This document shows, one piece after another, positions 1 through 9,644 of a stretch of 41,619 nucleotides of DNA (the first letter of the stretch is position 1; the number at the start of each line of letters is the position of its first letter). The stretch is from an uncultured Bacteroidota bacterium. Lineage in GTDB: Bacteria; Bacteroidota; Bacteroidia; Flavobacteriales; Flavobacteriaceae. The stretch lies in NCBI GenBank assembly GCA_902604715.1, contig CACLAD010000009.1, positions 1-41,619 on the forward strand. Reading direction: 5' to 3'. The translations under genes were made by a program, and so were the position numbers. The notes below the pieces were generated by a model. It searched no databases and had not been told where the DNA came from. It saw only the letters and a list, made by a program, of their open reading frames with translations.

Positions 1-621
1 TATAAGTGTAAAATGCCACCACTCTTTTGAATAGTTTTTAAATCCATTATTAGACATGATTTCATAAAGAATTAATCTATTTGATTTTTGCTTTTCAGAA
101 ATATCGTCAAAAAAAGTGTGTGACTCAATACCAAAATAATCAAAAACAGTACCCATATCTAATATCTTATTAGTTGAAATTTCAATAAGAGACACATCTA
201 CTGTACTACCGCGCGAGTGACCAGATTTATACGCTATATATCCCAATTCAAATAATTCTGATTTTTTTATGCTGGGATAAAAAATTCTTTTATTAATAGT
301 ATCATATGGGTTCTTTGACCATTTTATAAAAAAATCAACGGCTCTTTGAGGTCTGTATGCATCGTATAATATTATTGAATATCCTAGTTTATTAAAATCA
401 TCTTGCGCATCTGATAGAGCTAAGGCAGACTCTTTTGTTAAAATAGCGGTATTTGAAAGATAACCATCTACAAATTGACCTGTAAAATTTTCATTTGAGT
501 AATACTTTAAATCAACAATTATACTATCATCAATATCATTCAAATAAACAAATCCGTCTTCTAAATTATTATTTAAAAAAGCGGAACAAATAATAAGAAG
601 TATAATTATAAATATCCTCAT
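1..621 (-). CDS. D-alanyl-D-alanine dipeptidase, VanX family (3' end beyond window)
   Basis: This gene encodes a zinc dipeptidase of family M15 that cleaves D-Ala-D-Ala, in non-resistant bacteria probably for peptidoglycan turnover. I translated it by hand from the ATG at 621-619; 207 codons are open to the window edge. A hydrophobic N-terminal segment (residues 3-16) suggests export. All VanX active-site residues are present at a constant offset of 19 from VanX numbering: R90, the SGHSRGSTVD motif with H135 and D142, and the EWWH motif with catalytic E200 and zinc ligand H203. VanX is about 202 residues long and ends shortly after this motif, so only a short tail should be missing. It is divergent from the DUF5916 gene. 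Nothing nearby resembles vanH, vanA or vanRS, so a resistance role is not indicated. Confidence 0.9.
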   Translation of the reverse strand, partial: MRIFIIILLIICSAFLNNNLEDGFVYLNDIDDSIIVDLKYYSNENFTGQFVDGYLSNTAILTKESALALSDAQDDFNKLGYSIILYDAYRPQRAVDFFIKWSKNPYDTINKRIFYPSIKKSELFELGYIAYKSGHSRGSTVDVSLIEISTNKILDMGTVFDYFGIESHTFFDDISEKQKSNRLILYEIMSNNGFKNYSKEWWHFTLI

Positions 622-663
622 ATAAAGTTTTATTAAAGAGTAATTATGTATAAATTTATTACA

Positions 664-680
664 TATTTTTGTCAAAAATA
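664..680. promoter_or_regulatory. 17-bp palindrome carrying two opposed -7 elements
   Basis: The sequence TATTTTTGTCAAAAATA is a perfect inverted repeat with 8-bp arms and a one-base centre. Each arm matches the Bacteroidota -7 consensus TAnnTTTG, one on each strand, in the interval between the divergent dipeptidase and DUF5916 genes. The plus-strand copy (664-671) would start RNA near 678, just before the TTG start at 686. The minus-strand copy (673-680) would give a leader of about 45 nt for the dipeptidase. I found no clear -33 TTG for either. In AT-rich DNA part of this match may be chance. Confidence 0.35.
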
Positions 681-685
681 AAATC

Positions 686-2905
686 TTGAAAAAATTCCTG
701 TTTGTTTTTCTTTTCTTAATCTCAATCTCACTGACATCTCAAAACCTAAAGAAAGAACTATTTGTAAAATATACCGAGAATGAAATTATTATTGATGGAG
801 TATTGAATGAGACAGATTGGGATTTAACCAAAGGAGTTGATGATTTTTATGAGTATAGACCTAATTATAATAATAAACCAAAAAGTCCGGCAATAATTAA
901 AATTTTAAATGATGATAAGTTTTTATATATAGGTATAAAAATTTTAGTTAATAAAAATGATCTACGGGCAGGTTCTTTAAAAAGAGATTTTGACGCAACA
1001 GTTTCAGATTTTATTGCATTAGTATTTGATACATTTAGTGATGCTACTAATGCATTTGTTGTTGGAAGTAACCATTTAGGAATTCAAAGGGATTTATTGT
1101 TATTTAATGGAGGAGTACCTGTTGGAAAGTCCTATGATATGACTTGGAATATTAAATGGACGAGCAAATCATTTATCGCCGATGATTACTATACAACTGA
1201 ATGGAAAATTCCGCTATCATCATTTAGGTATAGAGAAGGTGAGAAAACTTGGAGGTTTGGCTCATACCAACGTGATAGTAAAAACACAGCGTGGAATATG
1301 TGGCATAAAGTCCCCGAAGATCAGGACTTTTCTGATATGGCATTTCTAGGTGATATGATTTTTGAAAAACCTCTAAAAAAATCTAAATCCAAAAAAACAT
1401 TCATACCATACATAAATGGGATATCAGCTAATGATTATGAAAATCAAAATAAGTTTAATGATTTTGAGTTTGGTGGAGATGCAAAGTTTGTAATTGATAA
1501 TTCACTTACTCTAGACTTAACCATAAATCCTGATTTTTCTCAAGTCGAAGTAGATGATCAAATTACAAATTTGACAAGATTTGAAATTTCCCTTCCAGAA
1601 AAAAGACAATTTTTTATTGAGAATAGTGATTTATTTTCAAGTTTTGGGGATAGAGGAGACTCAAATCCGTTTTTTTCAAGAAGGATTGGAATTGCCAAAG
1701 ACCTTGACGGTAACAACATTCAAAATAAAATTATTGCAGGTCTAAGATTAAGTGGTAAAATTAATAATGACTTCAGAATAGGTTTGATAAATATGTTGAC
1801 TGAAGAAGATCTAGATAATAATATCGCATCCAATAATAATACAATTTTAGCCTTACAACATAAGGTTTTTAACAGGTCAAATATTAGTTTTCTATTTATT
1901 AATAGAGAATCAATAAAAGATTATGATTTTGAATCTGAAAATCCATTTAATAGAGTTATTGGAATTGATTATAATTTAGCTTCCTCAGACAGCAAATGGG
2001 AAGGTAAATATTATTTTCATAAATCAATTACCCCAAATTTAGATGGTGACGACATTTCTGCAGGCTTTCGTACGAATTATAATTCAAGAAATATAAACTT
2101 TAAAGTAGGAGCTTTATATATAGGAGATAATTTTAACTCGGATTTAGGATATATAAAAAGAAAATCAATTTATAAAATTGACCCGAGGATTGGATATACG
2201 TTTTGGCCTGAAAATAAAAAAATATTAAATCATCAAATTGAAGTTGCTCCCTTTATCACTTGGATGTCAAATTCAAATAATCAATTATCTGATTATTTTA
2301 TATTTACAAAATGGGATATGGAATTCAAAAGCGGAATAAATTTTAATGTTTCACTAAGAAATCAATATACATATCTTTTGGATGAATTTGATCCAACTGG
2401 AATTAATAACGGCAACTCACTGCCAGCTAACTCTGAATATCACTATAGCAACTATGAAATTGAATTTAGTAATTATTTTACATCGAATAAATTTAAATAT
2501 AGGGTTGAACAAAATTTTGGAGAATTTTATAACGGAAACAAAACATCATCTCAAATCAGCTTGGGTTACAGATTTGAGCCAATTTTTACAGGCTCAATTG
2601 AATTGAATTATGACAAAGTCTCACTTCCTGAAACATATAATAGCGCTGATATTTTTTTAATTGCTCCCAAGTTTGAATTTACATTTACAAAAGATTTATA
2701 TTGGTCCTCATTAATTCAGTATAGTAACCAAACTGAAAATTTAAGTTTTAATTCTAGACTTCAGTGGAGATTTGCTCCTTTATCAGATTTATTTTTGGTA
2801 TATAACGATAATTATTACACCGAAAACAGATATAACAGTATATTTATTCCCAGAGTAAAAAGTAGATCAATTAACCTAAAATTGACATATTGGATAGATA
2901 TCTAA
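686..2905 (+). CDS. DUF5916 outer-membrane beta-barrel protein with CBM9-like N-terminus
   Basis: This 739-residue exported protein belongs to the DUF5916 family common in Flavobacteriia. A signal peptide (residues 1-18, ending near LTSQ) is followed by a carbohydrate-binding family 9-like beta-sandwich (about 25-220), recognisable from the DGVLNETDW opening and the TTEWKIPLSSFR segment. The rest is rich in alternating aromatic and polar residues and ends in a terminal hydrophobic strand, as expected for an outer-membrane barrel. The LPEKRQFFIENSDLF segment (about 305-320) is typical of the family. The start is TTG at 686, directly before the KKF of the signal peptide; no ATG fits better. Its stop overlaps the ATG of the next gene (TAATG), so the two are probably translationally coupled. 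The substrate is unknown; a glycan-related role is only suggested by the CBM9-like fold. Confidence 0.85.
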   Translation: MKKFLFVFLFLISISLTSQNLKKELFVKYTENEIIIDGVLNETDWDLTKGVDDFYEYRPNYNNKPKSPAIIKILNDDKFLYIGIKILVNKNDLRAGSLKRDFDATVSDFIALVFDTFSDATNAFVVGSNHLGIQRDLLLFNGGVPVGKSYDMTWNIKWTSKSFIADDYYTTEWKIPLSSFRYREGEKTWRFGSYQRDSKNTAWNMWHKVPEDQDFSDMAFLGDMIFEKPLKKSKSKKTFIPYINGISANDYENQNKFNDFEFGGDAKFVIDNSLTLDLTINPDFSQVEVDDQITNLTRFEISLPEKRQFFIENSDLFSSFGDRGDSNPFFSRRIGIAKDLDGNNIQNKIIAGLRLSGKINNDFRIGLINMLTEEDLDNNIASNNNTILALQHKVFNRSNISFLFINRESIKDYDFESENPFNRVIGIDYNLASSDSKWEGKYYFHKSITPNLDGDDISAGFRTNYNSRNINFKVGALYIGDNFNSDLGYIKRKSIYKIDPRIGYTFWPENKKILNHQIEVAPFITWMSNSNNQLSDYFIFTKWDMEFKSGINFNVSLRNQYTYLLDEFDPTGINNGNSLPANSEYHYSNYEIEFSNYFTSNKFKYRVEQNFGEFYNGNKTSSQISLGYRFEPIFTGSIELNYDKVSLPETYNSADIFLIAPKFEFTFTKDLYWSSLIQYSNQTENLSFNSRLQWRFAPLSDLFLVYNDNYYTENRYNSIFIPRVKSRSINLKLTYWIDI

Positions 2906-3564
2906 TGAAATATAAAATAATCATTTTTTTAATCATTTTAACTTCCTGCTCATCAGAAAAGGAAAACCTTATAATTGAAGGAAGAATAAGTGGAGTTAAA
3001 AAGTCAAAAATTTATTTATCATCTGTAGAAGAAGGAAAAATAATAGATTCTGTAAATATTATTGATGGCAAATTCAAATTACAAACATATATAGATGCTA
3101 CTAAAGAAATGAGTATGATCTTGGGTGATAAAAACTCTGAAAATAAATTTGATTTTATTTCGGAACCAGCACATATTTTATTTTCTAGCTCAAAGGATAA
3201 ATTTGTATTTAATGGGAAAATTCAAAATTCTAAACTATATATTGATTATAAAAATTTAAAAAATCAAATAAATCGATTTGACGAGAAAGATTTAGAGATG
3301 TTGGCTGAACAAATTGAAATTTCTGTGATAGGAAATCCAAATAAATATGATTCAATAAACGAGCAAAGACTTAAGCTTAATCAAAGAAAAATATTATTCA
3401 TTGTGAATTATGCCTCTAATAATTCTTCAAATCCAATATCTGCATATATTTCATATAAATACCGAGAAAATATTAATAAAAAATATTTAGAAAAAATTTA
3501 TGAAAAACTGAGCGAAGAAATTAAAAATTCATATTATGGAGCAAAATTAAGCTCTAGTTTCTAG
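2905..3564 (+). CDS. DUF4369-type lipoprotein, short form without thioredoxin domain
   Basis: This is a predicted lipoprotein of 219 residues. I prefer the ATG at 2905, inside TAATG with the previous stop, over an upstream in-frame ATG at 2890, because it places a classical lipoprotein signal at the N-terminus with lipobox LTSC and acylated Cys15. The following segment (IEGRISGVKKSKIYLSSV, then a strand-rich region to about residue 100) resembles the DUF4369 domain found at the N-terminus of TlpA-like thiol-disulfide oxidoreductases in Bacteroidota. Those proteins usually continue with a thioredoxin domain carrying CxxC; here there is none, and the remainder is charged and helical. It is co-transcribed with the barrel protein. 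Its stop region overlaps the convergent cupin gene by 11 bp. Confidence 0.7.
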   Translation: MKYKIIIFLIILTSCSSEKENLIIEGRISGVKKSKIYLSSVEEGKIIDSVNIIDGKFKLQTYIDATKEMSMILGDKNSENKFDFISEPAHILFSSSKDKFVFNGKIQNSKLYIDYKNLKNQINRFDEKDLEMLAEQIEISVIGNPNKYDSINEQRLKLNQRKILFIVNYASNNSSNPISAYISYKYRENINKKYLEKIYEKLSEEIKNSYYGAKLSSSF

Positions 3565-4033
3565 AATAATCATCATGTAATCTTACAATATCCTGTTCAT
3601 CAGATGGATTATTTAAGTCTGTATGAATCCATATCTCTGCAACTACTCCAAAATTAGATAAACCAACTAAGCGATGCCTTTCCTCTGTTTGAAATTTGAT
3701 AATATCACCCTGCTTAAATATCTCCATTTCATTTTGATTATTATCAATTGATCTGAAAATACCGACAGAGTTTTTATATACTCTCCAGATTTCTTTTCTT
3801 CTGTTATGAAATTGCCATGATAATCTAGAGTTGGGATTAACAATCAAAATTTTAGGGCTTAACCTGCCCTCAATTTCCAAATTTTCTGTGGAAATAAAAG
3901 TATTGATAAAATCTTGTGACTGAGTCTCGTCTATAAGTAAAAATCCTCCCCATGGTCTTTTGAAATCAAAGTTTATAACATTGAAACCAAGGCTCTCAAT
4001 TTCTTCTCTTATTTCTGTGTAATATTTATTCAA
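3554..4033 (-). CDS. Stand-alone phosphomannose isomerase type II-like cupin
   Basis: This protein of 159 residues is a single cupin domain resembling the C-terminal mannose-6-phosphate isomerase half of type II PMI/GMP enzymes. Visible family features are the RPWGGF entry, the SWQFHNRRKEIWRV metal-binding strand, the EIFKQGDIIKF turn and the HRL segment. Flavobacterial homologues are often labelled phosphoheptose isomerase, a name I would not rely on. A sugar-phosphate isomerase role for fructose-6-phosphate/mannose-6-phosphate is likely but not proven by sequence. The ATG overlaps the queD stop by 4 bp, so it is the last gene of an idi-queD-cupin operon. Confidence 0.75.
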   Translation of the reverse strand: MNKYYTEIREEIESLGFNVINFDFKRPWGGFLLIDETQSQDFINTFISTENLEIEGRLSPKILIVNPNSRLSWQFHNRRKEIWRVYKNSVGIFRSIDNNQNEMEIFKQGDIIKFQTEERHRLVGLSNFGVVAEIWIHTDLNNPSDEQDIVRLHDDYSRN

Positions 4034-4440
4034 TTTCCAGAATATTCAACGAAATTTCGGGGAGTTTCATATAGTTTTACAGATAACTTCAAAGCTTTGC
4101 TAATCTTATTTCTTAAAATGTCATAAATAAATATGGATATATTTTCAGCTGAAGGAATTACGTTTGAAAAATAGGGAACATCTAAATTTAAGTTTTTATG
4201 ATCTAGCCTCTCTTCAATCTCATTTTTTATAATATTCTTTAGCTCACCCATATCGATAACATAGCCTGTATCGGGATTAATTTTTCCTTTGACGCTAACA
4301 ATTAGTTCATAATTATGGCCATGGTAATTCGGATAATTACATTTTCCAAAAACTTGACTATTCTTTTTCTCAGACCATTCTTTATTGTATAGTCTATGCG
4401 CCGCATTAAAATGGGCTTTTCTGCTTACTGTAATTTCCAT
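4030..4440 (-). CDS. queD: 6-carboxy-5,6,7,8-tetrahydropterin synthase (QueD/PTPS family)
   Basis: This enzyme converts 7,8-dihydroneopterin triphosphate to 6-carboxytetrahydropterin in the queuosine (7-deazaguanine) pathway. The 136-residue length fits the family. Zinc ligands are visible as H15 (FNAAH), H40 and H42 (YHGHNYEL); C34 (FGKCN) is the expected nucleophile, with D80-H81 (LDHKNLN) and E125 (YETPRN) completing the active site. The start overlaps the idi stop by 16 bp and its stop overlaps the cupin start by 4 bp, indicating translational coupling. Other PTPS-family reactions are possible because no other queuosine genes are in the window. Confidence 0.9.
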   Translation of the reverse strand: MEITVSRKAHFNAAHRLYNKEWSEKKNSQVFGKCNYPNYHGHNYELIVSVKGKINPDTGYVIDMGELKNIIKNEIEERLDHKNLNLDVPYFSNVIPSAENISIFIYDILRNKISKALKLSVKLYETPRNFVEYSGN

Positions 4441-4955
4441 TTTTTTAAACTTTCATAATAATTATTCATAATAATCATAAACCAAGCTGTATATTGGTCA
4501 GGATTAGTTTTCATGTCTTTGAATAAAATATCAATATCTATCCATTTCCATTCGTCAACCTCATTGGGATTGGGATTTGGAACTCCGTCAAAGACACCTA
4601 ACATTATATGATCATTTTCATGTTCAATTAATCCATTAGAAAACTCAACTCTGTATATAAAAGAGCTAAAATTATGCAGATTGGTAACAAAACCCATCTC
4701 CTCATTAAGCCTTCTTTTTCCTGCATTTAAGTTGTCTTCACCTTCACGTTGATGACTACAACAAGTATTAGACCAAAGGTTTGGAGTATGATATTTTGTG
4801 GAAGCTCTTTTCTGAAGTAAAATTTTTCTCTCACTATTAAAAATTATGACTGAAAAGGCTCTATGAAGTTTACCTTTGAGATGAGCCTCCATTTTAGGCA
4901 TAAGTCCTATTTGATTATCATCTTTATCAACTAATACAACTTTCTCCTCCCGCAT
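4425..4955 (-). CDS. idi: Isopentenyl-diphosphate delta-isomerase, type I
   Basis: This Nudix-fold enzyme interconverts isopentenyl and dimethylallyl diphosphate, the branch point for quinones, carotenoids and, in this organism, retinal. The 176-residue protein shows the LHRAFSVIIFN entry, catalytic Cys66 in WSNTCCSH, the Nudix-like helix GKRRLNEEMGF and the acidic metal/catalytic segment EHENDH (E113, D115). The W-rich C-terminus (DEWKWIDID, TAWFMIIM) is typical. It follows the DUF3467 gene by 41 nt on the same strand, so it could be read from the rpoBC transcript. A TACTTTTG element just before the ATG (4960-4967) could also provide a nearly leaderless start. Confidence 0.93.
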   Translation of the reverse strand: MREEKVVLVDKDDNQIGLMPKMEAHLKGKLHRAFSVIIFNSERKILLQKRASTKYHTPNLWSNTCCSHQREGEDNLNAGKRRLNEEMGFVTNLHNFSSFIYRVEFSNGLIEHENDHIMLGVFDGVPNPNPNEVDEWKWIDIDILFKDMKTNPDQYTAWFMIIMNNYYESLKKWKLQ

Positions 4956-4996
4956 ATATCAAAAGTATTAAGGTAAATTCAATAAACCTAATAAAA

Positions 4997-5308
4997 TTAG
5001 GCTTTGCCAGTTGGACCAAAATTTAACTGAAATTTTGGATTATCATAATCTTTAATCGAACCAAAGTTTTTTTCAAATCTATTTATATTATCGTTCAAAG
5101 CTTTAGCTAATTTTTTTGCATGCTGAGGTGTGATAATAATTCTTGATTTGACCTTATTTTTTGGAGACCCAGGCATAACAGAAATAAAATCAATTACAAA
5201 CTCAGAAACCGAATGGTTGATAATAGCTAAGTTTGAGTAGGTTCCCTCAGCAACTTTTTCATCAAGCTCAATGTTAATTTTCTGATTTTGTTCATTCTTT
5301 TTTTCCAT
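4997..5308 (-). CDS. DUF3467 protein linked to rpoC
   Basis: This small acidic cytoplasmic protein of 103 residues belongs to the DUF3467 family, whose gene commonly follows rpoC in Bacteroidota. Features visible are the YSNLAIINHSVSEFVIDF core strand and the helix ITPQHAKKLAKALNDNI. The gene starts 10 nt after the rpoC stop and must be in the same operon. The function is unknown; the conserved linkage suggests a role around transcription or translation but this is inference. Confidence 0.85.
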   Translation of the reverse strand: MEKKNEQNQKINIELDEKVAEGTYSNLAIINHSVSEFVIDFISVMPGSPKNKVKSRIIITPQHAKKLAKALNDNINRFEKNFGSIKDYDNPKFQLNFGPTGKA

Positions 5309-5318
5309 AATAATAAAA

Positions 5319-8300
5319 TTAATTAGTATTTATTTCCTGGTCAGGCATCGAAACATCCATTAATTCATCATAACTTTCCTTTGAACCAACTAAAATATCA
5401 TCATATTTTCTAAGTCCGGTTCCGGCAGGAATTTTATGACCAACAATTACATTTTCTTTAAGTCCATCAAGGTAATCAACTCTTGCATTGACCGCAGATT
5501 CATTCAATACTTTTGTTGTTTCTTGGAACGAAGCGGCAGAAATGAATGATTTTGTCTGTAATGAAGCCTTTGTAATACCTTGAAGAATCGGAGTAGCAGT
5601 AGCAGGTCTTGCATCTCTCGCCTCAACTAAATTTTTATCCTCTCTTTTCAAAATTGAGTTTTCATCTCTATAGTCTCTGGATGAAATAATTTGACCAACC
5701 TTAAATGTAGTTGAATCTCCAGCATTCTCTACAATTTTCTTTCCATAAATACTGTCATTTTCATCAATGAAATCTGATTTGTGTACAAGTTGGTCTTGCA
5801 AGAAGATGGTATCTCCTGAATCTTGAATTTTAACCTTTCTCATCATTTGTCTTACTACAACCTCAAAATGTTTATCATTAATTTTAACACCCTGTAATCT
5901 GTATACTTCTTGAACCTCATTAACTAAATATTGCTGTACAGCAGATGGTCCTTTAATATTTAGAATATCATTTGGGGTAATTGATCCTTCGGACATAGGC
6001 GTTCCAGCTTTTACATAATCATTTTCCTGGACTAGTATTTGGTTTGAGAGCTTTATCAAATATTTTCTGACCTCACCAGTTTTTGCCTCAATTATAATCT
6101 CTCTATTACCTCTTTTAATTTTTCCAAAAGAAACTACACCGTCAATTTCACTTACAATAGCAGGGTTTGAAGGGTTTCTTGCTTCAAATAATTCAGTAAC
6201 TCTTGGTAAACCACCTGTAATATCACCAGTTTTGGCTGACTTTCTTGGAATTTTGACTAAAATTTTTCCCAAATCAATTTTATCACCGTCATCAACAACA
6301 AGGTGTGCTCCTACAGGTAAATTATAGGATCTTATAATTTCACCCTTAGAGTTTTTTACAAGTAATGTGGGAATTAACTTTTTATCTCTGGATTCAATAA
6401 TTACTTTTTCTTGGAATCCTGTTTGTTCATCAATTTCAACTTCGTAAGTTACTCCAGCTTCAATATTCTCATAACTAATCTTACCAGCATAATCTGAAAT
6501 GATTACACCGTTATATGGGTCCCATTCACAAATAAGTGTTCCTTGTTTAATCTTTTTCTTATTTTTCACGTAGATGAAAGAACCATAAGGGATATTATTG
6601 TTACTGAGGGTTAATCCCGTATTTGGGTCAGAAATTTTTATTTCAGAGGTTCTTGAAATTACTATTTCTACATCTTCACCATCGTTGTTCTTTCCTTTTA
6701 CAGTTTTTAAATCTTCAATTTCAATGTTACCATCGAATTTGGATGTAACACTATTTTCCTCAGAAATGTTTCCTGCAATACCACCTACGTGGAAAGTTCT
6801 CAGAGTTAACTGAGTACCTGGTTCCCCAATCGATTGAGCAGCAACTACACCAACCGCTTCACCCATTTGAACATTCTTTCCAGTTGCAAGATTTCTACCA
6901 TAACATTTAGCACAAATACCCCTCTTAGATTCACAGGTTAATGCTGACCTAACCTCAACAGTTTCAACTGATGAGTTTTCAATGTTATCAGCAATCAAAT
7001 CATCAATTGCTTCACCTGACTTAACAAGAAGCTCGCCTGATATTGGATCATAAACATCTTGTAATGATGTCCTACCCACAATTCTATCTCTAAGTTTTTC
7101 AACTACTTCTTCGTTCTTCTTTAGTGCAGATACGGAAATTCCTCTTAATGTTCCACAATCTTCTTCAGTAATAATAACATCTTGTGAAACATCAACTAAT
7201 CGTCTCGTTAAATAACCTGCATCAGCAGTTTTTAAAGCTGTATCGGCTAAACCTTTTCTTGCACCGTGAGTTGAAATAAAATACTCTAAAATAGAAAGTC
7301 CCTCTTTAAAGTTAGAAAGAATTGGATTTTCAATAATCTCACCTCCTCCAGCAGTTGATTTTTTAGGTTTTGCCATAAGACCTCTCATTCCAGTTAGCTG
7401 TCTTATTTGCTCTTTAGATCCTCTCGCACCAGAATCTAACATCATGTAAACAGAATTAAAACCTTGCTGATCTTCTCTAATTCTTTTCATTGATAGCTCT
7501 GTTAATTCGGCATTTGTAGAGGTCCATATATCAATAACCTGATTATATCTTTCATTGTTAGTAATAAGCCCCATATTATAATTTGACCTGATAACATCCA
7601 CCTGCTTGTTAGCAGTGTTAATCATCTCAAACTTTTCATTTGGAATAATAATATCACCTAAACTAAAAGACAAACCACCCTGAAAGGCAAATTTATAACC
7701 TAGTGTTTTAATTTCATCTAAAAATTCAGCGGTCTCTGGAACACTTGTAATCTTTAAGATATCCCCGATGATATCTCTTAATGATTTTTTTGTCAATACC
7801 TCATTAATGAAACCTGCTCTTTCAGGAACTTTTTCGTTAAATAGAACTCTACCTACTGTGGTATCAATAATCTTATCAACAAGCTGATTATTAGAATCTA
7901 AATCCTTTGTTTTAACTTTTATTGTTGCATTTAAATCAACTTTATTTTCATTATATGCAATAATAACTTCTTCTGGCGAATAAAAAGTCAGACCCTCACC
8001 CATAACTTGGATTTCATCTGTAGATACTTTTTGTTTTGTCATATAATATAATCCAAGAACCATATCCTGAGATGGAACGGTTATCGGAGAGCCATTTGCT
8101 GGATTCAAAATATTGTGAGAAGCTAACATTAATAGCTGAGATTCTAAAATAGCTTCAGGTCCAAGTGGTAGATGAACAGCCATTTGATCACCATCAAAAT
8201 CAGCATTAAATGCAGTACAAACCAATGGGTGAAGCTGAATTGCCTTACCCTCAATTAATTTAGGTTGGAAGGCCTGAATCCCAAGTCTATGAAGAGTTGG

Positions 8301-9626
8301 AGCTCGGTTAAGTAATACGGGATGACCTCTAAGTACATTTTCTAAGATATCCCAAACTACAGGGTCTCGTCTATCTATAATTTTTCTTGCAGATTTTACT
8401 GTTTTTACAATTCCCCTTTCCATCAATTTTCGAATGATAAATGGCTTATACAGCTCAGCTGCCATATTTTTTGGTAAACCACATTCAAAAAGCTTCAGAT
8501 CTGGACCTACAACAATTACAGATCTTGCTGAATAATCAACCCTTTTACCTAATAAGTTTTGTCTAAATCTTCCTTGTTTACCCTTTAATGAGTCAGAAAG
8601 TGATTTGAGAGGTCTATTTGATTCTGTTTTTACAGCAGATGATTTTCTAGTATTATCAAACAAAGAATCAACTGATTCTTGTAGCATTCTTTTTTCATTC
8701 CTTAGAATAACCTCTGGAGCTTTAATCTCAATTAATCTCTTTAGCCTATTATTTCTTATGATTACCCTTCTGTATAAATCATTTAAATCAGATGTAGCAA
8801 ATCTACCTCCATCTAATGGAACCAAAGGTCTCAGCTCTGGTGGTATTACAGGGATAGCCTTCATTATCATCCATTCAGGTAGGTTCTCTCTGTTTAAATT
8901 ACCTTCTCTAAAAGATTCCACAACTTGTAATCTTTTAAGCGCTTCGGTTTTTCGTTGTTTAGAAGTTTCATTGTTGGCTTTATCTCGTAGTTGATATGAA
9001 AGTTCATCTAAATCAATCCTTGATAATAGTTCAATTAAACACTCTGCACCCATTTTAGCGATAAACTTTTCAGGATCACTATCATCTAGATATATGTTTT
9101 CCTGAGGTAAAGAATCAAGAACATTTAAGTATTCTTCCTCAGTAAGAAAATCCATTTTACTTAGAGGCTCACCTTCAATATTTTTTGCATTTCCCGGTTG
9201 TATAACTACATATCTTTCGTAGTAGATAATCATGTCTAGCTTTTTAGATGGTAGGCCCAATAAATAGCCAATTTTATTAGGAAGTGATCTAAAATACCAT
9301 ATATGTGCAACTGGAACTACTAAATTAATGTGACCGATCCTGTCTCTTCTGACCTTTTTTTCAGTAACCTCGACACCACATCTATCACATACGATTCCTT
9401 TATATCTAATTCTCTTATACTTACCACATGCACACTCATAGTCCCTTACAGGTCCAAAAATCCTTTCACAGAATAAACCATCTCTCTCTGGTTTGTGTGT
9501 TCTGTAGTTAATAGTTTCAGGTTTTAGTACTTCTCCTCTAGAGGCTGATAAAATAGATTCTGGTGAACCTAAACCAATAGAAATTTTATTAAATTTAATT
9601 GCTGTATTATCTTTTTTTCTACGCAT
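5319..9626 (-). CDS. rpoC: DNA-directed RNA polymerase subunit beta'
   Basis: This is the largest subunit of RNA polymerase, 1435 residues, a normal length for Bacteroidota. The N-terminal zinc ribbon has C65, C67, C80 and C83. The active-site Mg2+ motif NADFDGD is at 474-480. The second zinc site is visible in the [15 protein letters not shown] region, and the trigger-loop region follows in [16 protein letters not shown]. The ATG at 9626 gives the expected N-terminus and lies 18 nt after the rpoB stop. Its leader is AT-rich with no Shine-Dalgarno, as usual in this phylum. No disruption is seen. Confidence 0.99.
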   Translation of the reverse strand: MRRKKDNTAIKFNKISIGLGSPESILSASRGEVLKPETINYRTHKPERDGLFCERIFGPVRDYECACGKYKRIRYKGIVCDRCGVEVTEKKVRRDRIGHINLVVPVAHIWYFRSLPNKIGYLLGLPSKKLDMIIYYERYVVIQPGNAKNIEGEPLSKMDFLTEEEYLNVLDSLPQENIYLDDSDPEKFIAKMGAECLIELLSRIDLDELSYQLRDKANNETSKQRKTEALKRLQVVESFREGNLNRENLPEWMIMKAIPVIPPELRPLVPLDGGRFATSDLNDLYRRVIIRNNRLKRLIEIKAPEVILRNEKRMLQESVDSLFDNTRKSSAVKTESNRPLKSLSDSLKGKQGRFRQNLLGKRVDYSARSVIVVGPDLKLFECGLPKNMAAELYKPFIIRKLMERGIVKTVKSARKIIDRRDPVVWDILENVLRGHPVLLNRAPTLHRLGIQAFQPKLIEGKAIQLHPLVCTAFNADFDGDQMAVHLPLGPEAILESQLLMLASHNILNPANGSPITVPSQDMVLGLYYMTKQKVSTDEIQVMGEGLTFYSPEEVIIAYNENKVDLNATIKVKTKDLDSNNQLVDKIIDTTVGRVLFNEKVPERAGFINEVLTKKSLRDIIGDILKITSVPETAEFLDEIKTLGYKFAFQGGLSFSLGDIIIPNEKFEMINTANKQVDVIRSNYNMGLITNNERYNQVIDIWTSTNAELTELSMKRIREDQQGFNSVYMMLDSGARGSKEQIRQLTGMRGLMAKPKKSTAGGGEIIENPILSNFKEGLSILEYFISTHGARKGLADTALKTADAGYLTRRLVDVSQDVIITEEDCGTLRGISVSALKKNEEVVEKLRDRIVGRTSLQDVYDPISGELLVKSGEAIDDLIADNIENSSVETVEVRSALTCESKRGICAKCYGRNLATGKNVQMGEAVGVVAAQSIGEPGTQLTLRTFHVGGIAGNISEENSVTSKFDGNIEIEDLKTVKGKNNDGEDVEIVISRTSEIKISDPNTGLTLSNNNIPYGSFIYVKNKKKIKQGTLICEWDPYNGVIISDYAGKISYENIEAGVTYEVEIDEQTGFQEKVIIESRDKKLIPTLLVKNSKGEIIRSYNLPVGAHLVVDDGDKIDLGKILVKIPRKSAKTGDITGGLPRVTELFEARNPSNPAIVSEIDGVVSFGKIKRGNREIIIEAKTGEVRKYLIKLSNQILVQENDYVKAGTPMSEGSITPNDILNIKGPSAVQQYLVNEVQEVYRLQGVKINDKHFEVVVRQMMRKVKIQDSGDTIFLQDQLVHKSDFIDENDSIYGKKIVENAGDSTTFKVGQIISSRDYRDENSILKREDKNLVEARDARPATATPILQGITKASLQTKSFISAASFQETTKVLNESAVNARVDYLDGLKENVIVGHKIPAGTGLRKYDDILVGSKESYDELMDVSMPDQEINTN

Positions 9627-9644
9627 AATTTGTGTATAAATTTA

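Noticed and set aside
1-621. Vancomycin resistance locus
   Set aside because: The VanX-type enzyme stands alone, with no vanH, ligase or regulators nearby; such dipeptidases also function in cell-wall turnover.
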